A DNA stretch of 64,000 nucleotides, taken from Proteocatella sp041738345. GTDB taxonomy: Bacteria; Bacillota; Clostridia; Peptostreptococcales; Filifactoraceae. Numbering within the stretch: the stretch's first letter is position 1; the number at the start of each line of letters is the position of its first letter. A model generated the notes under the pieces. That model saw nothing but the letters and a program-made list of their open reading frames with translations. It had not been told where the DNA came from and did not search any database. Shown here in pieces: positions 35,885-43,004 of this stretch. The stretch is from positions 49,901 to 113,900 of the forward strand of contig JBGSPX010000028.1 in the NCBI GenBank assembly GCA_041738345.1, in the 5' to 3' direction. The translations under genes and the position numbers were made by a program.

Positions 35885-36295
35885 ATGAAGAAGAAGTTTA
35901 TATTAAATAAAGATATTGAGAACTTTGATAGAGACAGAAGGTATAAAATTATGGAAGTTGAGGGGGTGGAGTTAAGGATTAAGTTTTTGGAAAGCGGATT
36001 TCTAGAAGATTCAGACAATGAATCGAGGGCAGTGGAGTATTCATATGATATATATGAATTTCTAAAGAATAACGAAATGGCTTCTTTCGAGCATGAACTG
36101 AATTTATCACTAATCGATGATGGAATCATCTTCGATTTTAAACCAGAAATTACGGATTACCTTATAAATGAACCGCTGAAAATAATCGACAATCTGGATG
36201 AAATTGCAGAAAAAATTAGTTCATATATCGAAATGTATAGTCTTTTTGATAATACCGAAAAAGAGGTCACTTTTGAGATAAGTTTCGTAAGATAG
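35885..36295 (+). CDS. hypothetical cassette protein
   Basis: A 136-residue protein from ATG 35885 (AGAGGAGAATAAGT upstream; an ATG at 35828 lacks a ribosome site). Acidic, alpha/beta, no recognised domain. Its C-terminal half (SLIDDGIIFDFKPEITDYLIN ... EVTFEISFV) has the same layout as the next gene product (DIDDSTIHFKLKLEEYYPE ... YRVTFLNVN), suggesting the two are distant paralogues. First gene of a four-gene run ending in the MCM-like helicase. Confidence 0.6.
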   Translation: MKKKFILNKDIENFDRDRRYKIMEVEGVELRIKFLESGFLEDSDNESRAVEYSYDIYEFLKNNEMASFEHELNLSLIDDGIIFDFKPEITDYLINEPLKIIDNLDEIAEKISSYIEMYSLFDNTEKEVTFEISFVR

Positions 36296-36334
36296 AAGAT
36301 GAAGAGAAAATAAAAGAATATGGAGATATAACCT

Positions 36335-36754
36335 ATGAATATAAACATTAGCAATGAACAGAGTACAGAAGAATATTTTCTTAAAATTGAGACTCTAGAT
36401 TTGTCAGTAGAATCCTTATCAAAAGAAGATTTTTCGAATCAACCGGTAATAGCTGCTTTAATTAAAATGATAAATGATATAAATACAGAGGAGGAATTTC
36501 TTATTAAAGATATAGGCGAAATTGATATAGACGACTCAACGATACACTTTAAACTGAAACTAGAAGAATATTACCCTGAAACGGTAGAATTTTTGGAAGT
36601 TTTACTTTTTTTGGATTTAATCAAAATGAAGCTAGAAGACAATTTAAGCGAAGAATATCGAGTTACGTTTCTAAATGTAAATATGAAGAAATTTGAAGAA
36701 GACTTTAAAAATTTAACCAAATCAGTAAAAAGCTACTTTAAGTTTGAAATATAA
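36335..36754 (+). CDS. hypothetical cassette protein
   Basis: A 139-residue acidic protein with no recognised domain. Layout parallels the preceding gene product. A weak GGAGATATAACCT ribosome site. It is followed after 20 bases by the repeat-tailed protein gene, within the putative replication module. Confidence 0.6.
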   Translation: MNINISNEQSTEEYFLKIETLDLSVESLSKEDFSNQPVIAALIKMINDINTEEEFLIKDIGEIDIDDSTIHFKLKLEEYYPETVEFLEVLLFLDLIKMKLEDNLSEEYRVTFLNVNMKKFEEDFKNLTKSVKSYFKFEI

Positions 36755-36774
36755 AATTAAGAAGGAGAATAACG

Positions 36775-37563
36775 ATGAACAGTATAAAAAATAGAAACGA
36801 AGCACAAATAAGTATAAGTGGGAGTATCTACAGATACATTAAAGATGGCAAGACACAGGTAGTAATACACGATGCTGAGATAATAAAAGGAGGAGATAGC
36901 AACATACTGAAATTATGTTGTTATGACCAAGATGGCAACTATGGGGAGTATTCGGTATTCGTTAATAACAATCCAAGTAGCATATTTGCTCAACTGATAA
37001 GGGCGATAACATCAAGAGAGATCTCTCAATTAAAAATGAGTATGCTTATTGGAAAACAGATTTATGCAACGATAGCCTCAAAGTCAGGCTACTCAAACAT
37101 GGCAGAAATTAAGAAGGTCGACAGATGTGATTATTTTGAGACAAAGAATTTAGATGATATAGAAGATGATGATGCAGAAGATGAGGAAAGGGAGTATACA
37201 TCTAAAGAAAGAAATCTTAATAAGAAAACATATAGAAGCAAACCTCATCAAAGGAGAAGAGCTCAAGAAGATGAAGACTTAGAAGATACAGAAGAAGATG
37301 ATATAGAAGATATAGAGGAAGATGATGAAGAAGAGGAAAGGGTGTATACATCCAAACAAAGAAGTCCTAAAAAGAAATCTCATCAAAGGAGAAGAGTTCA
37401 AGAAGATGAAGACTTAGAAGATACAGAAGAAGATGAAGACTTAGAAGATACAGACTTAGAAGATACAGAAGAAGATGATGCAGAAGATGAAAGGGTTTAT
37501 ACATCCAAACAGAGAAGTCCTAAAAAGAAATCTCATCAAAGGAGAAGAGCTCAAGAAGATTAA
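36775..37563 (+). CDS. possible ssDNA-binding protein with acidic/basic tandem repeat tail
   Basis: A 262-residue protein in two parts. Residues 1-115 form a compact beta-rich domain (AQISISGSIYRYIKDGKTQVVIHDAEIIKGG, FVNNNPSSIFAQLIRAI) that could be an OB-fold. The rest is a low-complexity tail of about three repeats, each an acidic run (EDEDLEDTEED) plus a basic run (YTSKQRSPKKKSHQRRR). Placed directly before the MCM-like helicase gene, it may bind single-stranded DNA; SCC elements do encode an unrelated-looking ssDNA-binding partner there. That role is inference. Confidence 0.55.
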   Translation: MNSIKNRNEAQISISGSIYRYIKDGKTQVVIHDAEIIKGGDSNILKLCCYDQDGNYGEYSVFVNNNPSSIFAQLIRAITSREISQLKMSMLIGKQIYATIASKSGYSNMAEIKKVDRCDYFETKNLDDIEDDDAEDEEREYTSKERNLNKKTYRSKPHQRRRAQEDEDLEDTEEDDIEDIEEDDEEEERVYTSKQRSPKKKSHQRRRVQEDEDLEDTEEDEDLEDTDLEDTEEDDAEDERVYTSKQRSPKKKSHQRRRAQED

Positions 37564-37600
37564 GAATTAGAAGCTGATGAACTTTAGCATAAAATGAAAT

Positions 37601-37630
37601 TTGGTAGGGTGTGAATAATCACCCTATCAA
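37601..37630 (+). promoter_or_regulatory. strong hairpin upstream of the helicase gene
   Basis: TTGGTAGGGTG pairs with CACCCTATCAA over 11 base pairs around an 8-base loop. No T run follows, so it is not a standard terminator. It lies 37 bases before the helicase start and may affect its translation or mRNA processing. Confidence 0.5.
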
Positions 37631-37666
37631 ACTTAAAATATTCACAAACGGGAGAGGCAAAATAGA

Positions 37667-39238
37667 ATGTCAGAAAATAGAAGAAGTAAAAATAAAGAAG
37701 AGGAATCCGAAGAACGTGGGAGTATTTGGTTAAAATATTTGGAGGAATTTAAATACTTCATGACTCAAAACAATGAAGTATGTGCAGAAATAGACTTGGG
37801 AGAGGGTAGAAGTAAATTCATACTTGTAAGAAGTACTGAATTTAAAGACATAATAAGGTATAAATGTTACAAAGCTCAAAACATAGTAAAAGCTGATAAG
37901 ATAAACAATATGATAGATACAGTTGAAGCTAAAGCGAGATATGAAAAGAACAGCATAAAGAGCTTTGTAAGAATAGGTGAATATAAGGGCACATTCTACT
38001 ATGATTTAGGGGGTGATGATTTTGTGAAAATAACAGATGAGAAATATACAATAGTTAAAAATACCCCCATATGCTTTTTGCGGAATGATACAATGCTAGA
38101 ACAATATAAGCCAGAATATAATGAAGATGTAGATATTTGGAAATTAGAAGATTTCATAAATGTAAAGACTAAGGATGAACTAAAACTGCTAGTAATAAAC
38201 ATAATATCTTACTTTATACCAGAGATACCCCACCACATACTAATCTTAATTGGAAATCAAGGAAGCTCAAAAAGTACGGTATGTAGAATGATAAAGAAGA
38301 TAGTAGATCCTTCAACTGTAGATATATATTCTTACCCAAAAAGTAAAGAGGACTTGGTGCTTCATTTAAACAACGCATATCTTATACCTTACGATAATCT
38401 GAATAGGATAAACGAAGAATATAATGACATATTTTGCCAAGTAGCTACAGGGGGGAATTTCCTAAAAAGAAAACTATATTCAGATAGTAGCCTCATAACC
38501 TATTCTCTAAGAAGAGGACTAATTCTAAATGGAATAAATATAGCCACAGAACAGCCAGATTTACTTGATAGGTCAATAGTACTACACCTAAAAACGATTC
38601 AAAATAATGAGAGAAAGACTGAAAAAGAAATATTTGATAAATTTGACGAGTGTATACCTTACTTCATGGATCATATCTTTGAAACCATAAGTCGTGCAAG
38701 AGAGATATATAAAGAGATAGAGCTAGAGGAACTTCCAAGAATGGCAGATGCAGTTAAATGGTCTTGTGCAATATCTGAGGCTTTGGGAATAAGTTCTAAA
38801 GAGTATCTAGAAATATACAGGAAAAATCAAGAAAATATAAATGTTGAGATAATATCAACAAATGCAGTAGCAGACACCATAATCGACTTCATGGATAACA
38901 AAGATAACTGGAAAGGTTCGGTAAGTACCCTTTGGGAACTTTTAAATGGCAAGGCATTTTTTAAAGGTATTGAGAAAGATAAGACATGGGCGAAAACTCC
39001 AAGTTATTTAAGCCAAAACCTAAATAAAATTAAAACCAACCTTGAAAAGGTAGGGATATTTTACGAAATTAGGAATGTTGGAACTCATAAGGAAATAGAG
39101 GTATGGAACAAAAATATCAAACCTAAAACTAATACTAATACCATTCCCAAAGTTAAGAGTAAAGTAAAGTCAAAAAAATCAAGGAAAAATAACACTAAAA
39201 AAGTAGTAAGTGATTCATATCTAGATGATTTAGAATAG
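37667..39238 (+). CDS. MCM/Cch-like AAA+ replicative helicase
   Basis: A 523-residue ATPase. Walker A is GNQGSSKST (residues 196-204) and a Walker-B-like strand is YLIPYDNL (about 238-245). GNFLKRKLYSDSSLITYSLRRGLILNGIN and PDLLDRSIVLHLKTI resemble the sensor and arginine-finger region. A Lys/Thr-rich tail ends it. The layout matches Cch-type helicases carried next to ccr genes on SCC elements, one of which has been shown to be an active MCM-like helicase. Likely role: replication of the excised circle. GGGAGAGG ribosome site. Confidence 0.75.
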   Translation: MSENRRSKNKEEESEERGSIWLKYLEEFKYFMTQNNEVCAEIDLGEGRSKFILVRSTEFKDIIRYKCYKAQNIVKADKINNMIDTVEAKARYEKNSIKSFVRIGEYKGTFYYDLGGDDFVKITDEKYTIVKNTPICFLRNDTMLEQYKPEYNEDVDIWKLEDFINVKTKDELKLLVINIISYFIPEIPHHILILIGNQGSSKSTVCRMIKKIVDPSTVDIYSYPKSKEDLVLHLNNAYLIPYDNLNRINEEYNDIFCQVATGGNFLKRKLYSDSSLITYSLRRGLILNGINIATEQPDLLDRSIVLHLKTIQNNERKTEKEIFDKFDECIPYFMDHIFETISRAREIYKEIELEELPRMADAVKWSCAISEALGISSKEYLEIYRKNQENINVEIISTNAVADTIIDFMDNKDNWKGSVSTLWELLNGKAFFKGIEKDKTWAKTPSYLSQNLNKIKTNLEKVGIFYEIRNVGTHKEIEVWNKNIKPKTNTNTIPKVKSKVKSKKSRKNNTKKVVSDSYLDDLE

Positions 39239-39246
39239 ACACATAA

Positions 39247-39349
39247 ACCCCAAAAGAAAATTAGAGCTCGGAGGGGAATCTTCCTACCAACTGGAGCCAC
39301 AAAGCGGAATGTTGGTGGATTTTTCTCCGAGCAATGATTTTCTGGGGGT
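39247..39349 (+). ncRNA. nested triple-stem structure of unknown type
   Basis: Three stems nest on one axis. The outer stem is ACCCC (39247-39251) with GGGGT (39345-39349), plus AGAAAAT (39255-39261) with ATTTTCT (39337-39343). The middle stem is GCTCGGAG (39266-39273) with CTCCGAGC (39325-39332). The inner stem is CC-T-ACCAAC (39283-39291) with GTTGGTGG (39311-39318). About 28 base pairs in total and notably GC-rich for the region. There is no T run and no open frame. It lies between the helicase and recombinase genes, so a replication origin, a regulatory RNA or a recombination-control element are all possible. Confidence 0.5.
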
Positions 39350-39434
39350 ACACTAAAAGAAAGCCTTAAAGATAGTTATAAAAGCTAAAATAAGCATATA
39401 TTATAATATTGAACATTGAAGAGGGGTCTTGAAG

Positions 39435-39560
39435 ATGGATAGTAAAACAGAGCAATTTGAATCAGAATATAACTTTTTCATAGATAAACTAGCAGAATTA
39501 GTAATAAAGCACTTTCAAAATGTAAATAGAGAAAATAAAGGTGCATCTGATTTGAATTAA
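39435..39560 (+). CDS. short protein upstream of the recombinases
   Basis: A 41-residue frame from ATG 39435, eight bases after GAGGGG. The sequence ends KGASDLN and includes FFIDKLAELVIKHFQNVNREN, a likely amphipathic helix. It lies 64 bases before the first recombinase. No family recognised, but short helical proteins often sit before serine recombinase genes in clostridial elements. Confidence 0.5.
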   Translation: MDSKTEQFESEYNFFIDKLAELVIKHFQNVNRENKGASDLN

Positions 39561-39624
39561 AATAAAAAATATCGCTTGATGGTGAAAGTGGTGAAAATGG
39601 CGAAAGTATTTGAAGGGAGGAAAT

Positions 39625-41181
39625 GTGAGTATAGATGCAGTAGGATACCTAAGAGTAAGTACCATAGCTCAAACTGAAAAGTATTCATTACAAGCACAAA
39701 AAGCAGAAATAGAAAAATTTGCCCTAAATAACAATTTGAACCTAAAAGGATTCTACATTGATTCGGGAATAACAGGAAAGAGCATGGATAAAAGAGATAA
39801 CCTAAAAAAGCTAATAGAAGATTCTAGCAAGGGAATATTCCAAAAAGTGATAGTTTGGAAAATAAGCAGACTAGCAAGAAACCTTCAAGACCTACTCACA
39901 ATAGTAAAAGAAATAAAAGCCAATAATGTAGACGTGATAAGCGTAAGTGAAAACTTGGATACCACAACCAGACAAGGGGAATTTACAATACAAATGCTAG
40001 GAAGTATAGCAGAACTAGAAGTAGAGGTGATAAATGAAAATATAAAAAATGGAATACATCAAAGCATAAAGCAAGGATACTATGCAGGTTCGCCAGTACT
40101 TGGATATGACATAATTCCAAGAGACACTTGTAAAGCTCAAAAACTAAAATCTAATCTGAAAGTAAATAAAGAAGCAGATACAGTAAAGCTAATATTTAAA
40201 CTTAGAAATCAAGGTTTTGGATACAAGAAAATAGTAAATTTCTTAAATGAAAATAACTATAGAGGTAAGCAAGGGAGAGTCTTTAGCATAAGTACAGTAA
40301 GAAGCATACTTACAAGAAGATTGTACACAGGGTACATGGAATCAAATATAAACTCCAAAAACCAAATAATAAAAGGAAATCATGAACCAATAATTTCAGA
40401 AAAGCTTTGGAATACAGTAAATAAAAAAAGTATCGAAACTTCCAAAATACAGCCTAAAACTGATGCTCATAACTTCAAATTGAATAAAATGATAGTTTGT
40501 AATCAGTGTGGAAAGATGCTTTGTGGAGTAACCCAAAGACGTAAAAATAAAGATGGGAGCATGAGAGTATATTATTATTACAAATGCAATAGTATCACAA
40601 ATAGGGGAAGTACCGCTTGTAATGCCAAGCTAATTCCAGCATTAGAAATAGAGCATCAAGTGTACAGCGTGATAAAAAAAGTCTTTGAAAATCCAAGCAT
40701 AATAGTAGATGTGCAAAACAGACTAAAAGATAAAGACCTAAGCTTCAAAGATAATGTAAAAATGTTAAATAGCTTGATTGAAGCAGAAAATAAGCTAAAA
40801 TCTAAAAAGAGTAACCTTTTACTACAATTTGAAGAAGATAAAGTAGATGAAGACTCATTTTCAAAACAGATAAAGCAAATCAAAGAAGAATCAGAACACT
40901 TGAAATCAGAGAAGGTAAAAATACAAGAATACCTAGAGGAACACACAAAAAATCAAATATCCATAGACCTTGTAAAAGATACCTTGTCAAAAGTAACAAG
41001 CATAATTTTTGATGAAGAAGCTGAAGGCTCAAAAGAGATACTTCAGCTTTTGATTTCAAAAATAAGAATTGATGAAGATAGAAACCTACAAGAAGTAGAA
41101 CTAAAAATAAGCGATAAGAAAATACAAATCTCAGCTAAGGAGGAAGAATATGAGCAAGCAGATAGAAGACACACAATGTAG
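39625..41181 (+). CDS. large serine recombinase, first of pair (CcrA-like position)
   Basis: A 518-residue recombinase starting at GTG 39625 after GAAGGGAGG. N-terminal resolvase domain: catalytic Ser12 in YLRVST, and WKISRLARN. Then the recombinase domain (GYDIIPRDT...LIFKLRNQGFGYKKIVNFLNE), a zinc ribbon (CNQCGKMLCG ... YYKCNS ... ACNA) and a coiled coil. It overlaps the next recombinase by 32 bases. Paired large serine recombinases at rlmH are the hallmark of SCC elements (CcrA/CcrB). Exact orthology to either cannot be judged here. Confidence 0.93.
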   Translation: MSIDAVGYLRVSTIAQTEKYSLQAQKAEIEKFALNNNLNLKGFYIDSGITGKSMDKRDNLKKLIEDSSKGIFQKVIVWKISRLARNLQDLLTIVKEIKANNVDVISVSENLDTTTRQGEFTIQMLGSIAELEVEVINENIKNGIHQSIKQGYYAGSPVLGYDIIPRDTCKAQKLKSNLKVNKEADTVKLIFKLRNQGFGYKKIVNFLNENNYRGKQGRVFSISTVRSILTRRLYTGYMESNINSKNQIIKGNHEPIISEKLWNTVNKKSIETSKIQPKTDAHNFKLNKMIVCNQCGKMLCGVTQRRKNKDGSMRVYYYYKCNSITNRGSTACNAKLIPALEIEHQVYSVIKKVFENPSIIVDVQNRLKDKDLSFKDNVKMLNSLIEAENKLKSKKSNLLLQFEEDKVDEDSFSKQIKQIKEESEHLKSEKVKIQEYLEEHTKNQISIDLVKDTLSKVTSIIFDEEAEGSKEILQLLISKIRIDEDRNLQEVELKISDKKIQISAKEEEYEQADRRHTM

Positions 41182-42796
41182 AAAGCGAGTTGCAATATAT
41201 GCCAGAGTTTCAACAGAAGAACAAGCTTTGAGTGGATATTCCATAGATGCACAGCTAAATACTCTCAAAAACTACTGTAGCTTGTACAATAAAGAAGTAG
41301 TAGCAGAATATGTAGACAGAGGAATATCGGGAAAATCAATAAAAGGAAGACTTCAGCTACAGAAACTAATAGAAGATGCAAGAGCACAAAAATTTGATGA
41401 AGTTCTAGTTTGGAAAATATCAAGACTAAGCAGAAAGACCATAGACCTCCTAAAAATAGTAGAAGAACTAAGTAAGAATAATGTAGTGTTCAAATCCTTT
41501 TCAGAAAACTTTGAAACAGAAACCGCAATGGGGAGATTTGCACTTCAAATGATGGGAGCAGTTGGAGAGCTTGAAAGAAATACCATCATAGATAACGTAA
41601 AACTAGGAATGGCACAAAGAAGTAGAGAAGGTAAATGGAATGGAGGAATTTGCCTAGGGTACAGCAGTGAAATTGTAGATGAATCCAAAACCGGAGAAAA
41701 GAACTTGGTAATTGTAGAAAGTGAAGCAGAGCTAGTAAGGAAGATATTCAATCTGTATGCTTCTGGAAAAGGACTAAGAGCAATTGCAAATACAATAAAT
41801 AAGCAGGGATACCGAACAAAAAAAGACAACACTTTCAGCACTGCCGCCATTTCTGAGATAATTTCTAATCCTGTATATGTAGGAAAAGTAAGGTTCAATA
41901 GATATGAGAATTGGAGTGAGAAAAAAAGAAAAGGTAAAAGTGAAAATGTAATCATAGCCGATGGTACACATGAGGCAATAATATCGCAAGACCTTTGGGA
42001 TAAAGTACAAGCCATCAAGAAAACTAGAGCAGAAAAGCCGATGAAGAATTTTGAAGGAAACTACGTTCTAACAGGGTTAATCAAATGTCCAGTATGTGGG
42101 GCAACTATGGTTGGAACAAGAACCACAAATAAACTCAAAGATGGAAGTAAAAAAGTCCTAAGATACTACTCATGTGGAGCGGCAAGAAGTAAAGGAGCTT
42201 CAGTATGTAAATTTAATAGCATAAGAGCAGACTATGCAGAACAAGCCGTACTAGATAGAATACAAGAAATTGTACAAAATCCTAAAATACTAGAGAAGAT
42301 AGTAAAGAAAGTAAATGATGATAGGGTAAAACAGATAAAACCATACCAAGCAGAACTCAAAGAGATAGAGAAGGCAATATCAGAAATAGAAAAGAATAAG
42401 GGTAAATATGTAAGCCTATATGAGAAAGAAATGATAGAAGTAGAGCTGTTTTCAGAAAGAATAACAGAGCTAAGTAAAAAGATAGAATCTCTTTCAAATA
42501 GAAGGATAGAAATAGAAAATACCCTAGAATTTAATAGTAGTGTAACTCTTGAAATTGAAGAAGTAAGGAGCGTGATAAAGAACCTAGCATCAATGCTTGG
42601 CATGATGGATAACCAAGAGAAAAAGACCTTTTATCATATGATAATATCAAGGATAAGCGTAGAAGATAAAAAGATCAAGGATATACATCTAAAAATACCA
42701 GATACGCTAAATTGTAAAAGCCAAATAAAGCCCCCATCCAATAAAACGGATGGGGGTTTTTTAGTGCGTAAAAATATATTGAAACTTGTGATATAA
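41150..42796 (+). CDS. large serine recombinase, second of pair (CcrB-like position)
   Basis: A 548-residue recombinase. Catalytic Ser21 in YARVST, GYSIDAQLNTL, WKISRLSRK, a GYSSEIVDES...LVRKIFNLYASGKGLRAIAN recombinase domain, zinc ribbon CPVCGATMVG ... YYSCGAARSKGASVCK, and a long coiled coil (about 385-510). It begins inside the first recombinase gene (AAGGAGGAAGAAT ribosome site), so both are made together. The last 20 codons run through a terminator hairpin, and the natural stop may have been lost. Confidence 0.93.
   Translation: MSKQIEDTQCRKRVAIYARVSTEEQALSGYSIDAQLNTLKNYCSLYNKEVVAEYVDRGISGKSIKGRLQLQKLIEDARAQKFDEVLVWKISRLSRKTIDLLKIVEELSKNNVVFKSFSENFETETAMGRFALQMMGAVGELERNTIIDNVKLGMAQRSREGKWNGGICLGYSSEIVDESKTGEKNLVIVESEAELVRKIFNLYASGKGLRAIANTINKQGYRTKKDNTFSTAAISEIISNPVYVGKVRFNRYENWSEKKRKGKSENVIIADGTHEAIISQDLWDKVQAIKKTRAEKPMKNFEGNYVLTGLIKCPVCGATMVGTRTTNKLKDGSKKVLRYYSCGAARSKGASVCKFNSIRADYAEQAVLDRIQEIVQNPKILEKIVKKVNDDRVKQIKPYQAELKEIEKAISEIEKNKGKYVSLYEKEMIEVELFSERITELSKKIESLSNRRIEIENTLEFNSSVTLEIEEVRSVIKNLASMLGMMDNQEKKTFYHMIISRISVEDKKIKDIHLKIPDTLNCKSQIKPPSNKTDGGFLVRKNILKLVI
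42731..42763 (+). terminator. terminator inside the 3' end of the second recombinase gene
   Basis: CCCCCATCC (42731-42739) pairs with GGATGGGGG (42748-42756), followed by seven T. It lies 33-65 bases before the annotated stop. Close copies end the TOPRIM gene (50747) and the relic module (55783). Confidence 0.85.
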
Positions 42797-42963
42797 ATTA
42801 TGCAGTAAATAGCGAAAGTGGAAAAAGAAAATTTGAGAATCAAAAAGAGAGCATAGTAAAGATATTTACAAGGAATAGCTTATGTGAAAACAAGAATTAT
42901 ACAAGGAAAAATTCAATGATTTATACAGAAGAAAGTTCTTGGAAAACAGGTTAAAATTAATTA
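42778..42963 (+). repeat. leader repeat copy R3
   Basis: It contains GTAAATAGCGAAAGTGGAAA, then ATACAAGGAAAAATTCAATG, ACAGAAGAAAGTTCTTGG and AACAGGTTAAAATTAATT, as in R1 and R2. It lies 42 bases upstream of the next gene. Confidence 0.75.
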
Positions 42964-43004
42964 AAAAAATACATTGGAAACCTTGAAATAGGGGGAATTA
43001 TAAA

